Position numbers and translations under genes: made by a program. Below the pieces are notes generated by a model. It was not told the DNA's origin. It saw only the letters and a program-made list of their open reading frames with translations, and made no database searches. This document shows, in pieces, positions 40,518 through 53,100 of a DNA stretch of 64,000 nucleotides (positions within the stretch are counted from its first letter, which is position 1; every line of letters begins with the position of its first letter). Source of the DNA: Digitaria exilis. Its lineage: Eukaryota; Streptophyta; Magnoliopsida; Poales; Poaceae. The stretch lies in the NCBI GenBank assembly GCA_015342445.1, contig JACEFO010001274.1:496001-560000 (forward strand), read 5' to 3'.

Positions 40518-43500
40518 TGTAACACCCAGATTTCCAAGAAACCCGAATGCTTCCATATGTGTGTCCAGGGTATCCACAGAACACATATAGATTACAAATA
40601 TAGATTAGAGAGAACACAATGCTCGAATAAAATACTTTACATCAGAGTTTAACACAAGACATAGTCTTAAACAAATAACACAGCGAAAGTCTTAATATGA
40701 TTAAACGTTTCTCAACTAAGTAGAGCCTCAAGTCCACAGGGACATCAACTGGTTGAACACAGCTAGAAGTACGGCAGATCCTCTGAAAACTCAGCAAGCG
40801 ACTGATCATTCAATGCTCCACCTGTTACCCACCCGGGATTTTGTTGAATAGTTGCAAGGGTAAGAAACCAACTTACTTAACAAGTATAACACGGGTTATG
40901 CAAGAACAAAAGGCTTGACACGGTTAAATTGCATTAGCACTTTTAGTCGATTCATTTTATTATCATCCAAATTACTACAAATGAGTGAAAATCCCATTAT
41001 AAACCCAAATAATAATGTATAAGTGATCATAGAATACACCATCATCAACCACTAACATCATCTTCTAATAATAAAGGATCCAGGTCGCTCGTATCCGTGA
41101 GCACGGCTATCATGATAGATCAACACTCTGTAGAGGTTTCGCCCTTTACCCGCTGGTCACATAAATCCAAAAAAACTTATGCTACGAGAACTTGCACAAA
41201 ACATCCTAACAAGCACAGTAGCCGTTTTGGTTCAACATAGGCCGCATAACCCAAGGCATCGAAATTGACGTACGCTCAAGGCGCAACGTGAGGGGGTCAA
41301 TGGCGTCCAGAGAGAGAGCGCAATCATCACAACGTGTGAAGCTGTCGTACATCGGGCGCTTACATCACGGGACTTTGCCTAACGAGACATAGACAACGGA
41401 TAAATCCGTCTTCGATGGATCAAACTATACTCTCACCCATGCTCCCCACATACACCTTTCGGTTACCACTGAAGAGCTAGATACGTACAAGCTAATTATC
41501 CAACACCAAACCCATTATAGTTCCAACGGCTACGAACAAGTTCCTGGGTTGCCGCTTTAAGAACAGGACCTTATGGAGAGACATTAGAACGAAGCACGAA
41601 GCACATGCTCTAATTCCATGGACCAAACCTTATAGAGACACTAGAACAAAGCATGGAGCACATGCTCTGGTTCTCGAACCATGTTGCTAAAAAGCATCTT
41701 TTAATCATCATTAAAGTGAACCATTAATTCACCATTAACAACTAAGTAATTGTTGGTCGCAGCGCGTAGAAAATACTAACATAATGCATATAACCCGGGT
41801 AAAACAAGGAATAAGGTAAAGACTAGAAACAACCTTAATGTATAGCAATATTAGACACATGCATATGAACATATGATTTAAAAGGTGTATAGGTAACAAG
41901 GATTGTCCGTGTTATACTTGCCTTCCTCAGCGAACTGCTGCTGCACCTGCTCCTCGGGGACGGGATCATCGGCGAACTCGAACGGCTCGTCAACTACTCA
42001 CATCGATCACCACACAAGCATCCGCACATACATGCAAGCAAGGTGTTTAATTAGAACAGTACACCAAACATAAACAAATGATGAAAAGAAGGCTTTAGCT
42101 GGCATAAACACTCCGGAATAGTTATATGACTTTCTCACCGAACTGGCTCAAATGCAATGCAAACAAGTGCATATGAATGATGATAATACCACCAAAACAT
42201 CCAACCTTCATCATACACTTATATCGTGTGATGCCACATATGAAAACTCATCCACAACTATTTTACGACATGTCAAGATACGCTACATATCAACTCTTCA
42301 CAGTCAACAGATATAATCAATATATTTATGAACTTCCAACAATTAAATAAGTTCCTCGATTTCAAAGTTAAGATAAGTTGGGTGTGATTCTAAATATTCA
42401 ATTAGATGGAGGTAGAATAAACACCAAGTCAAAGCTGTAGCAAAACCACCGCTACGTTTACTTGCCTTCAACGAAGATCAAGACAACCCGTGGTAATCAC
42501 CATCCGAAGTTACACCACCTGATTAGCATAATGAGCTCAGTACGAGTATTTAAACAAGCATGCACAAGTACAAAAATAAAATAATACTACTTCCCTACCC
42601 GTCATACAGAACAAAGCAACGTGTATGGATACGGGTAACAACAGCTAGGTTGCGTGTCATTTTTGCACCATTAAATGTACAAAAGCGATGCCAGCAAAAA
42701 AAATACATTTTTGAAATCTCCCAAACATGCCATACAACATGAACAAGTCATATTGTTTGTATTCAGAGCCTAAACTACACTAATCTTCAGTCCAATTCAG
42801 ACAAAGAAATCAGCATGTGGTTCTGACAGTCATTGAAAAAAATATTTATAACTACTAAACCACACCTCCAAAAAATTATGATACTTCACTGCAGCATGTA
42901 AAATTATATCCGTTACATCTTTCATACAGTTCATATTTACAATAAAAAGCAATAGGATGGCCAAATCATGGTGAGAATCTTGAGTGCTGAATCTGACAGA
43001 AAAGTCAAACACTAGAATTGGAAATACTATATCTGGAGACATATCCAACCAAAAATTGTGTTCTATATCATTCTGCAAAGCCTGATAAAAACACCACAAC
43101 TTTGGTATTCATTGATGGAACATATTCAGCCCGGAAGGGCGTAAAAAACTGAATAGATCTACTACTGTCCCGAAATCCATCAAAACATAACTGTCATTTT
43201 GGAATTAGAATATCTCCTAAATAATAAGGCCAAAAATTCTGAAATAAGACTTTATTGAAAGTTCACTGAGTGCATAACAAAAAGTTCTATAAGAGAGAAA
43301 ATTATTTCAGCCTCTAAGTCCATCCAATTGGACGAGGAACAGAAACTACAGAATCTGTTAGCCTGCATCGACTAATTACGAGGTCCAGTTCAAATCCCCA
43401 TTGATCCAACGTGAAAAGAATTATTCCAGACCCTAAATCTCCTCCGAATCAGTAGGTAATAGATAAAAAAGTATCTCACCTTGGTATCCCTGCCTCCTAT

Positions 43501-43974
43501 GGTTTGTGCAGCGCTGTCCTTCGCTTCTCTTCTTCCTTTCGGCTCTCTCTCCCTCTCTAGTCTCTCAGCAGCAGTTACAGATCGTAGGGACACAAAGTTC
43601 AAGACAACCAGGGAGAGATTCACGTGAGAAACAAACAGACACAGGGAAGAGGAAGGAGTTGCTGGTTTTAATGGAGGGGTGAAAGAGAAAACCAAAAGGT
43701 CACAGGAAATTCCACGGGATAGGAAAACAGGAAGTTGAAGTCCACATGTCACATACTATTTTTTCTGAAGTGAACTAAAACATGACCACATGCCAAAAGC
43801 TCACCCGATGTCTAAATAGAACGTATGGGTTGTCAGATGGAATCGTCTCCTCGAACTTTATGCATCTATGTCCTTAGATCATCCATATGAGTTGTTGCTC
43901 AGAAAGTCAATTTTACCATCTTTCGTCAAAGAACTCGGTCAACAGCTATACACATGAAATTCTCGGGTGTTACA
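40518..43974 (-). repeat. TGTAACACCC...GGGTGTTACA LTR, minus sense, possibly composite
   Basis: The left 1.58 kb (40518-42098) is a close relative of 12894-14270. Similarity then stops abruptly. The right part has its own minus-sense marks: start TGTAACACCCGAG at 43974, a pyrimidine/GA-rich leader at 43500-43640 ending in CCAAG|GTGAGATAC (about 43489), and AAG|GCAAGTAAACG (about 42475). A second AGGCAAGTA at about 41921 belongs to the left part. So the conserved block occurs twice, as expected for a recombinant LTR. Flanks CCATT and GGAAT do not form a TSD. Confidence 0.55.
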
Positions 43975-45376
43975 GGAATCGTGTGAAGCAGGAAGGAAAC
44001 AAAATTAGGGGCTTGCAAGATTCATCAAAATTATTTGCAAACCTTTATTCCTTGGTTAAGGTAATCCTCGAGTAGTCTCGTGAACCTCATATATGGATTT
44101 TGGATGAATCTATCTGTAATTCGACTTATCTCTGGCAGGTTTAGTTCCTGCATAAATCTTGTCATTAAATCTGGTATTACTTGATCCAAATTTCAACATG
44201 TCAAGAATAGAAAGCTATAGGTTTTATTATTATCTTTCCAATGGCACATATTTCATTCAAATCAGATTACCGGTTTAAGAGTTGTCCTCAAAGTAATGTT
44301 GCTGACCGTCTAGTCTAATTCTGGGCAGAGATATTGTCAGTTATTTTCGTCCTAGCTAGGAGCCGAATTTGTGCTGGCCACACAAATGAAAGCTGTTGGA
44401 AATTTTATATAGGTATCCGAGATGCATTCATTTGCTGGAATATAATGTTATGATCAAAACAGTGAGCACAACTAATTGTAGTCGAATTTCGGGGATAACT
44501 CCAAATTAGTTTAGATGGGAAATTTAGTTTCAGATGTGATAATAAAGTTTATAGTTGTGTATCTTGTGCTAGTTTCGAAGTGTGGATCATCCCACAGATT
44601 TGTGGAGTTATAGAACTGAGAACGATATGCTGAGTCCTCGTCAAAGATGTGTAATTTGCTTATTCACTTATATTCCATTAATGTTCCGGTGGGTTCGGAT
44701 GTGCAATTTGCTTCTTATAATCATGTTCCCGTGGTTCAAGTTATTCATTTACATTCCATTCATGTTCGGGTGGATCCGGATATGCAATTTGGTTCTTATA
44801 TTCTTGTTCCTTTGAGTAAGTGCTAGTCCCACTTGCTCGGCTTTACCGGTAAATGCTAAGGATGTTTCAGGTTGGGTCTGTTTTAGACGGAAACTACTAT
44901 TTCATTGATGTTCATTCATTCATGTTTCATGGATTGTTGTTGATATGTTCTTTTCCGGTTCTAATTGTGCTTGCTGAGTATTTTTACTCACCCTTGTGCT
45001 TATTTGATTTTTAGGTACCAAATGAATGCAGCATGCATGGCAATTGGGAGTAGCACGATCAGCAAGAACACATACATTCACATTCACCTCCTTAGTTTAT
45101 CTTAATTAATTCTTAGAGCTTAAATGGTAGAAAATGAATCTTTTATTCCTTCCATGGCTGAGATGGTCTCATGATTTGTCTGGTCAACTTATTTTACTGT
45201 TGGAATGGGCTATAATGCGTATTTATCATTCCTATGTTATTTGGTTAGTTTGCCAAACAAATTTCGCGTCCAATACATCATATTACATAGGAGATTCTAT
45301 GGAAATTTCGCCAAGACTTGTGCTTATTTTAACGTTTTGGTAGCCTCCGGGTTTCGGGAAAAATCCGGGGTGTTAC
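43975..45376 (+). repeat. 3' part of a plus-sense TGTAACACC-type LTR
   Basis: Ends AAATCCGGGGTGTTACA at 45376. Contains GCTGAGTATTTTTACTCA (hairpin relative, about 44968) and TTTTTAGGTACC, in the order of the other LTRs. A direct duplication of about 110 bp with ATTCCATT.ATGTTC and GCAATTTG motifs lies at about 44645-44815. The 5' half is missing. Confidence 0.55.
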
Positions 45377-45652
45377 AGCTATATCGGCTAAATCAACTGA
45401 TATAAAGCAAGAGCAATATTATGATCACTAAAGCGCAATCCTAATAAAGCTAGGCGAAACAGCACTTAGATTAGACTCAATCGGCTATGTAAGAGATTAA
45501 ATAATATAAATTGATGAGTAGACGATAGAGAACTTGATCTAAGCTAGATAATTGTGAATAAACTAGACCCAGATCACAGCGATACACCTGGTAATCAAAG
45601 GTCTAATATTATATGATAACTGGTAGGTAAACTAGACGAAGTCCCAGCGATA
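45377..45652. repeat. LTR-like segment left of the gag-only array
   Basis: Probably continues 40421-40517. Ends at 45652, where the first LTR of the copia array starts. Confidence 0.35.
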
Positions 45653-46043
45653 TGTTGGGAATCACTCCCTCACAAATGCAAGTGTTTATCACGAACACTT
45701 GATCTCTCTCATGGGAATCTCTCCCTTTCTTTGGTGGACACGGTGATACACACCAGTACACGAACAACAAGCCTTTTCTTTGGTTGACACATGCCACTCA
45801 CGACCTCAACAGAATACAAGAGATAAAACTTGGCCACTTCTCTTTGGCCATGACTCACACGCCAAGCATGATCCTAAAATAATGCAACGAGCAACGCATC
45901 TCCGCACCACTCACTGATACAATGCAAATTTCTACACTCGTGCAGAGGTTATTGACTACATGCAAGTACTACTTTTCTACGTGCAAAAACAACATAGCAA
46001 ATTAAACATGCTCATGCAGAAATAATCAAGATTATCTCTAACA
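45653..46043 (-). repeat. LTR1 of the array, shortened (391 bp)
   Basis: Compared with LTR2-LTR4 it lacks a segment of about 190 bp between the GCAACG and CGCATCTCCG motifs, and another short piece near 45805. It is therefore the most diverged LTR of the array. Confidence 0.85.
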
Positions 46044-46052
46044 TTTTCCCCA

Positions 46053-46670
46053 TTAATCTTGATTCTTGGTCGCTGCACAAACTTCAAAGCAGAGTTGGTT
46101 CATCACTACCGTAGCCTTGAGCCAACAAAGCTTTTTTCCACCTTTTTCTTTCTTAGGACATTCCCAAGCAAAATGCCCATAATCTTGACAATTATAACAT
46201 TTTACCTTGCGTTTGTCTTTGGGTCCATCACGGCTACCTTGTGCACGGCCTCGACCTCTCGTCGAGCCTCCTCTTGCCATGAGGCTATCAAGATCAGCTC
46301 GCAAGGACTGGACCCTTGCCTCCCGCACACGCTCGACGCCCACATGCATAGAGCGCACCACCTCCCACGCATCATAGGCGGTCTTCTTCTCCGAAAGTCG
46401 CAGCAGCGTGTCGTCGTCAACCGACTGGGATATGATCGACAATGCCAGCTGATCCTGGACCTCGTCGACAGCCTCGCCCTTTGGCTTCTTCCCACAATCA
46501 ATGACACCCCATGCGCCGTTGGCTCGCAGTAGGAACTTCAACCTCATCGCCCACGCCGCATAGTTCGTCCTCGTCAGCATCGGGAACGGTAGCCTCCCCG
46601 TCGATGTTGTCAAGTTGCCGAAACCACTGGTCACAATGGATTTGCTTGATGACGAATCGTCGTGCGCCAT
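46053..46670 (-). CDS. copia Gag, unit 1, internally deleted (205 aa)
   Basis: Gag of a copia-like element: MAHDDSSSSK start, LTRTNYAAWAMRLKFLLRAN (the N-terminal Gag motif), a helical middle, an RGRGR linker and a zinc knuckle CYNCQDYGHFAWEC. Compared with units 2 and 3 it has lost about 80 residues between RADLDSL and ARG.S.RGRGRAQ, but the frame is kept. It reads through the position where the other two have a TAA and ends ATKNQD. It may still be translated; particle-forming ability is doubtful because the second half of the capsid-like domain is gone. Confidence 0.75.
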   Translation of the reverse strand: MAHDDSSSSKSIVTSGFGNLTTSTGRLPFPMLTRTNYAAWAMRLKFLLRANGAWGVIDCGKKPKGEAVDEVQDQLALSIISQSVDDDTLLRLSEKKTAYDAWEVVRSMHVGVERVREARVQSLRADLDSLMARGGSTRGRGRAQGSRDGPKDKRKVKCYNCQDYGHFAWECPKKEKGGKKLCWLKATVVMNQLCFEVCAATKNQD

Positions 46671-46702
46671 CGTCTTCTTCAACCTTGGCTCTGAATACCA
46701 AT

Positions 46703-47303
46703 TGTTGGGAATCACTCCCTCACAAATGCAAGTGTTTATCACAAACACTTGATCTCTCTGATGGGAATCTCTCCCTTTCTTTGGTGGACACGGTGATACA
46801 CACCATTACACGAACAACAACCCTTTTTTTTTGGTTGACACAGGCCACTCACGATCTCATCATTTTCTCATTATATAGACTCAACAGAATACAAGAGATA
46901 AAACTTGGCCACTTCTCTTTGGCCATGACTCACACACCATGCATGATCCTAAAATAATGCAACGTGCAACGGTCATGTAAGTCAGGACTAATTCACAAGC
47001 CTAGACTTCACATCATGGCTTTACCTGGACTAACAGAAACGCACCATGCACTCCTGCACATTCTCCTCCCATGCAGATCACATCGCATGCCTCAGATACT
47101 TGGAGCCTCCGGCCGCTTTGCAGATCACACGACTCGCTTCACGCGTATCTCGCCGCATCTCCGCACCACTCACTGATACAATGCAAATTTCTACACTCGT
47201 GCAGAGGTTATTGACTACGTGCAAGTACTACTTTGCTACGTGCAAAAACAACATAGCAAATATAAACATGCTCATGCAGAAATAATCAAGATTACCTCTA
47301 ACA
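46703..47303 (-). repeat. LTR2 of the array (601 bp)
   Basis: Full-length LTR from TGTTGGGAATC to CTCTAACA on the plus strand. Followed on the left by PBS-like GGCTCTGAATACCA and on the right by the PPT of unit 2. Almost identical to LTR3. Confidence 0.9.
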
Positions 47304-47405
47304 TTTCCCCCTTAATCTTGATTCTCGGTCGCTGCACAAACTTCAAAGCAGAGTTGGTTCATCAGTGCCGTAGCCTTGAGCCAACAAAGCTTTCTCCACC
47401 TTTTC

Positions 47406-48196
47406 TTACTTAGGACATTCCCAAGCAAAATGCCCATAATCTTGACAATTATAACATTTTACCTTGCTTTTGTCTTTAGGTCCATCAGGGTTGCCTTGTG
47501 CACGCCCTCGACCTCTGGCCGAGTCTCCTCTTGCCATCAGGAGTTTTTCTTCAGACCGGAACTCCTGTCCCTTGAGCATCTCTTCAGGGCCTTCAGTGAC
47601 CCAATGGCCTCCTCCATGGCCATATTGTTGATGTCTCCGAACAACACCAATGATGATGCATCATTGATGAACTTGGTGGAGACTGATCGCAGCAGCTTCT
47701 TCACGACATACTTCTCCTCCACCACATCTCCAAGCTCACGGATACGGCCAACTAGCGTCATGAACTTCCCAGCAAAATCATCCATAGATTCCGTATCACT
47801 CATCTTGAGGCTATCAAGATCAGCTCGCAAGGACTGGACCCTTGCCTCCCGCACACGCTTGACGCCCACATGCATAAAGCGCACCACCTCCCACACATCA
47901 TAGACGGTCTCCTTCTCCGAAACTCGCAGCAGCGTGTCGTCGTCAACCGACTGGGACATGATCGACAAGGCCAGCTGATCCTGGACCTCGTCGGCAGCCT
48001 CACCCTTTGGCTTCTTCCCACGATCAACGACACCCCATGCTCCGTTGGCTCGCAGTAGGAACTTCAACCTCATCGCCCACGCCGCATAGTTCGTCCTCGT
48101 CAGCATCGGGGACGGTAGCCTCCCCGTCGATGTTGTCGAGTTGCCGAAACCACTGGTCACAATGGATTTGCTTGATGACGAATCGTCGTGCATCAT
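47406..48196 (-). pseudogene. copia Gag, unit 2, frameshifted
   Basis: Same Gag as unit 3 (start MMHDDSSSSK; motif LTRTNYAAWAMRLKFLLRAN; the middle contains SDTESMDDFAGKF). One base is missing near 47586-47587 relative to unit 3 (CTTCAGGGC against CTTCATGGGC). The frame is lost before the zinc knuckle and closes at 47537. The downstream knuckle (CYNCQDYGH) is present in another frame. A TAA after ECPK (47406-47408) is shared with unit 3. Confidence 0.85.
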
Positions 48197-48228
48197 CGTC
48201 TTCTTCAACCTTGGCTCTGAATACCAAT

Positions 48229-48825
48229 TGTTGGGAATCACTCCATCACAAATGCAAGTGTTTATCACAAACACTTGATCACTCTGATGGGAATCTCTCC
48301 CTTTCTTTGGTGAACACGGTGATACACCAGTACACGAACAACAACCCTTTTTTTGGTTGACACAGGCCACTCACGATCTCATCATTTTCTCATTATATAG
48401 ACTCAACAGAATACAAGAGATAAAACTTGGCCACTTCTCTTTGGCCATGACTCACACACCATGCATGATCCTAAAATAATGCAACGTGCAACGGTCATGT
48501 AAGTCAGGACTAATTCACAAGCCTAGACTTCACATCATGGCTTTACCTGGACTAACAGAAACGCACCATGCACTCCTGCACATTCTCCTCCCATGCAGAT
48601 CACATCGCATGCCTCAGATACTTGGAGCCTCCGGCCGCTTTGCAGATCACACGACTCGCTTCACGCGTATCTCGCCGCATCTCCGCACCACTCACTGATA
48701 CAATGCAAATTTCTACACTCGTGCAGAGGTTATTGACTACGTGCAAGTACTACTTTGCTACGTGCAAAAACAACATAGCAAATATAAACATGCTCATGCA
48801 GAAATAATCAAGATTACCTCTAACA
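48229..48825 (-). repeat. LTR3 of the array (597 bp)
   Basis: Nearly identical to LTR2, including the segment absent from LTR1. Internal neighbour of units 2 and 3. Confidence 0.9.
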
Positions 48826-48927
48826 TTTCCCCCTTAATCTTGATTCTCGGTCGCTGCACAAACTTCAAAGCAGAGTTGGTTCATCAGTGCCGTAGCCTTG
48901 AGCCAACAAAGCTTTCTCCACCTTTTC

Positions 48928-49719
48928 TTACTTAGGACATTCCCAAGCATAATGCCCATAATCTTGACAATTAGAACATTTTACCTTGCTTTTGTCTTTA
49001 GGTCCATCAGGGCTGCCTTGTGCACGCCCTCGACCTCTGGCCGAGTCTCCTCTTGCTATGAGGAGTTTTTCTTCAGACCGGAACTCCTGTCCCTTGAGCA
49101 TCTCTTCATGGGCCTTCAGTGACCCAATGGCCTCCTCCATGACCATATTGTTGATGTCCCCGAACAACACCAATGATGATGCAACATTGATGAACTTGGT
49201 GGAGACTGATCGCAGCAGCTTCTTCACGACATACTTCTCCTCCACCGCATCTCCAAGCTCACGGATACGGCCAACTAGCGTCATGAACTTCCCAGCAAAG
49301 TCATCCATAGATTCCGTATCACTCATCTTGAGGCTATCAAGATCAGCTCGCAAGGACTGGACCCTTGCCTCCCGCAGGCGCTCGACGCCCACATCCATAG
49401 AGTGCACCACCTCCCACACATCATAGGCGGTCTCCTTCTCTGAAACTCGCAGCAGCGTGTCGTCGTCAACCGACTAGGACATGATCGACAAGGCCAGCTG
49501 ATCCTGGACCTCGTCGACAGCCTCGCCCTTTGGCTTCTTCCCACGATCAACGACACCCCATGCTCCGTTGGCTCGCAGTAGGAACTTCAACCTCATCGCC
49601 CACGCCGCATAGTTCGTCCTCGTCAGCATCGGGAACGGTAGCCTCCCCGTCGATGTTGTCGAGTTGCCGAAACCACTGGTCACAATGGATTTGCTTGATG
49701 ACGAATCGTCGTGCGTCAT
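48928..49719 (-). pseudogene. copia Gag, unit 3, one nonsense codon
   Basis: 264 codons including the stop from MTHDDSSSSK to ECPK-TAA. A TAG at 49474-49476 (CAG in the other units, reading IMSQSVDD) breaks it after about 80 codons. Otherwise the frame is complete, with the RGRGR linker and zinc knuckle CSNCQDYGHYAWEC. Gag would form particles; pol would have to come from another element. Confidence 0.85.
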
Positions 49720-49751
49720 CGTCTTCTTCAACCTTGGCTCTGAATACCAAT

Positions 49752-50127
49752 TGTTGGGAATCAGTCCATCACAAATGCAAGTGTTTATCACAAACACTTG
49801 ATCACTCTGATGGGAATCTCTCCCTTTCTTTGATGAACACGGTGATACACACCAGTACACGAACAACAACCCTTTTTTTGGTTGACACAGGCCACTCACG
49901 ATCTCATCATTTTCTCATTATATAGACTCAACAGAATACAAGAGATAAAACTTGGCCACTTCTCTTTGGCCATGACTCACACACCATGCATGATCCTAAA
50001 ATAATGCAACGTGCAACGGTCATCTAAGCCAGGACTAATTCACAAGCCTAGACTTCACATCGTGGCGTTACCTGGACTAACAGAAACGCACCATGCACTC
50101 TTGCACGTTCTCCTCCCATGCAGATCA
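49752..50127 (-). repeat. LTR4 of the array, left part
   Basis: First 376 bp of the fourth LTR, interrupted by a family-A solo LTR at its GATCA (50123-50127). It continues at 54344. Confidence 0.9.
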
Positions 50128-53100
50128 TGTGGCTGACCGCTCTGAAATTGTTCCAAGTTAAGTACCTCGGGACCACTAATCCAGTAGTCAGGCACTTAAT
50201 CCGGAATAAGCTGGAGCGCCGTCGGATTAAACCCGATTAACCACGTTCTTTTTCCCGATCGAAACAACAGCACGCCCACACGAAGGTGAGTTCCAGAGAT
50301 TACAACATTCCACAAATTAACTTACACAAATAGGTATCACAAAGTTATTACAAACCAAGTTCAAATTTAAATCAGAGTATTTAAGTCTTGCAGCGGAAAT
50401 TAAAGTTCATTGCAGCGGAATTTAAAAGGTTCATAGCAGCGGAATTTAAAAGGTTCATAGCAGCGGAAGAAATCTAACGACGATACAAATAACACCATGA
50501 TGAAGCCTGCCATGGTGCTACTCCTCCCGATCCTCGGCAGAGGACGGAACCCATTCGATATGCCAGCCAGGGGGAACCTGGGCAGGCCAAGTCAAAGCAT
50601 CGACGGCCACATCCAACATGGTACCTGTAAATCAATGCCACAAGCAAGGCTGAGTATACTAATACTCAGCAAGGCTTACCCGTCGGGTGAAATCTACATC
50701 ACCGACATCTAGACAATGAGAGGCTTTTGGCTGGTGGGTTTGTTTGCCAAAAAGCAACTAAGAGTAGGTCCTTGCTTTCCAGTTTTAGCATCATATTCTA
50801 GTAAATTTAACCATTCTAGATTAGCATCCCCTCTAAGCATACAAGTGGTGCAATACAATTTAATTCATAGAACAAGTTTATCAATCTCAAAGTTCCACTT
50901 GTTACTCAATGTAGCATGGCGGTCAAGCAGTCTCATTAACCGCGAGAAGCGGACAGTTCGAACCGAATTTCTGCTACCTGGCCAGGGAAAACCCAACATA
51001 CACGGATACTATGCTTGCTATAAAAGGTACAAGCGTTTCCCAACCTTTCCCATCGATCCACAATTCGGAACCGGGTCCATTTCCTTAGGATAAAGGTTTA
51101 CTGCTTCACTCACAGTCTCACGCATATATCGACAAGTGTACGGCAGGGGAAAACAAAGTTTCCAAGGAGAGATGGCTATCGGCCCTAGCTGCTTCGATCT
51201 GGTACCGGGCTTACCCGGCTCCCATATACCGGCATGCATGTGGTACGTTCAAAAACTTGACACACTCATCCACACATTTCGACCTTAGATCAATTATCAT
51301 ACACGGACGGGAGATCTACATCTATCATCCTGCCCGTCAATCCTTATGATTCCAACATAAGTAAAGACAAGCAATTCCTATGTCTCGCGAGTGACAGGAA
51401 ATCACTCGACTTGTAACGGACCTAAAGCAATGCCCTATCGATCCTTTCATACTAGTGTTGCAAGTCATAGGTACTAGGAAATGTGCAGCTAAGGTATTCA
51501 ATCAACTCCTTGAAACGTAAATGCACACGCATAGGCAATTCATAAGTGCATAATTTGTAAAGGTTAGGTTATGCTCCGGGGCTTGCCTTCTTGCTCAAGC
51601 TGGGGGTTAGCCTCGGGGTTGGTCGTTCCTGCACCGGCACCTTCCTCCGGGACTTCTTCCTCGTCAGCGGGGATGAGGTGGTAGTTGCCGTCCGGGATAG
51701 CGCCTTCTACATGAGATGCATAATTTAAGGTGGCTGCCTATTGATCCTAAGCATTAAGGCTTTGAAGGCCATATTCACCTAGACATGCTTAAGCACTACT
51801 ATTTTCTTCACAAAAACAGGGTGTAGGTGTGGAAAATTTTTATTTGACTTCGATGGTGATTGTGTACATATATAAAAGAATTCTATTTATTACCTCACAA
51901 TTTAGGGTGCTGTTCTGGAATTTCAGATTCCACCTATTTTATTTTAACTAACTAACAAAAAGGTTTATTCTTTTATAAAAATCAATTTCCATCTAGATTA
52001 CTTCTCATTTTTGTTTCTCCTTTTCTGCTCATCATTTTTATCCATAAACTTTATGACAGCTACTGGAGTATAAGAGTTAAGCTCACTCCAAAATTTAGCT
52101 AAATCTGAGCTACACATAATTTATTAAAAATAAATCAAGCAGCTGCCAGCAGAAATGAATTAAATTCATATAAAATCGAAAATTTATCTAACTCAGGAGA
52201 CTTTCCTACCAAAGCTAGTCATAAGCATGAGGAGGGCTCTGGCCAAGTGGTGGCTCAAAATAACCCTTGGACAGTCCTCAATAAGTTTCTATGCAAAAAC
52301 ACATATTTATTTATTTGCTAGTCTAAACAGAGCAAAAATTAAGTTTTTCATTTTTAACAGATGTGCTAACAAGTTTCTAGTCCTCTGGAGCAAAGAGGTG
52401 ATTTTTCACTGCATAGATTATTTTTAATAATTTCTATACTGCAAAAAGACAGGAAACACAATTTAATTCATAACTGGAGCTACACTGCATATTTTTAGGT
52501 CCCCTTTGGACACAAGCTGTCCAAAGTCACTACTAACAACATATCCAAAGATCAACCCTAGAGGAGCTCTGGATTTGAAATGGTGCACAAGTTTCAATTT
52601 CTACAGTTTGAATTTTAATTCAAAAACGGTTCATCAAAAGTACACACATGCCTAAAGGAGATTGGAGGGAGTATTTTTGTGCATTTTTCTGATTTTTTTA
52701 CGATTTTTAACGGATTTTACAAGATTCGGGAAAAATTAGATCTAGGGTTAAGAATCTTTTTACGCAGGGAACCCTAGAACTTTCAAAACTTTACGAACAA
52801 GTCCCTGGTTTTTGCGCAGAGGACCCTAGAACTAAAAGGGGAACGCGAACGAGTCCTTGGGCTCCTCGGCATTGTTACGCCGGCGAAACGACGGCGAACT
52901 GGGTCGGGGGATGTTGGGGGAAATGAAGAGGAGCTCACCGCGAGTCGGTTGAGGTAGGGCTCGCGGTCGGAGATGGAGCGGCGCGGCTCGTCGACGTTGA
53001 GCGGCGGTGCGGCCTGCTCCGGCGAGGTCGCTGGCGGTCTACGGTGGTCGAGGCGGTGCGCGGAGAGGCTCGTGAGCTTCACGGGATGATGGTAGAGCTC

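Noticed and set aside
43390..43752. 120-codon minus-strand protein
   Set aside because: Covers the leader-like block and donor of an LTR; pyrimidine-rich, no conserved product.
46059..49925. Plus-strand frames rich in serine opposite the copia gag units
   Set aside because: Shadows of the gag codons on the opposite strand, repeated only because the units are repeated.
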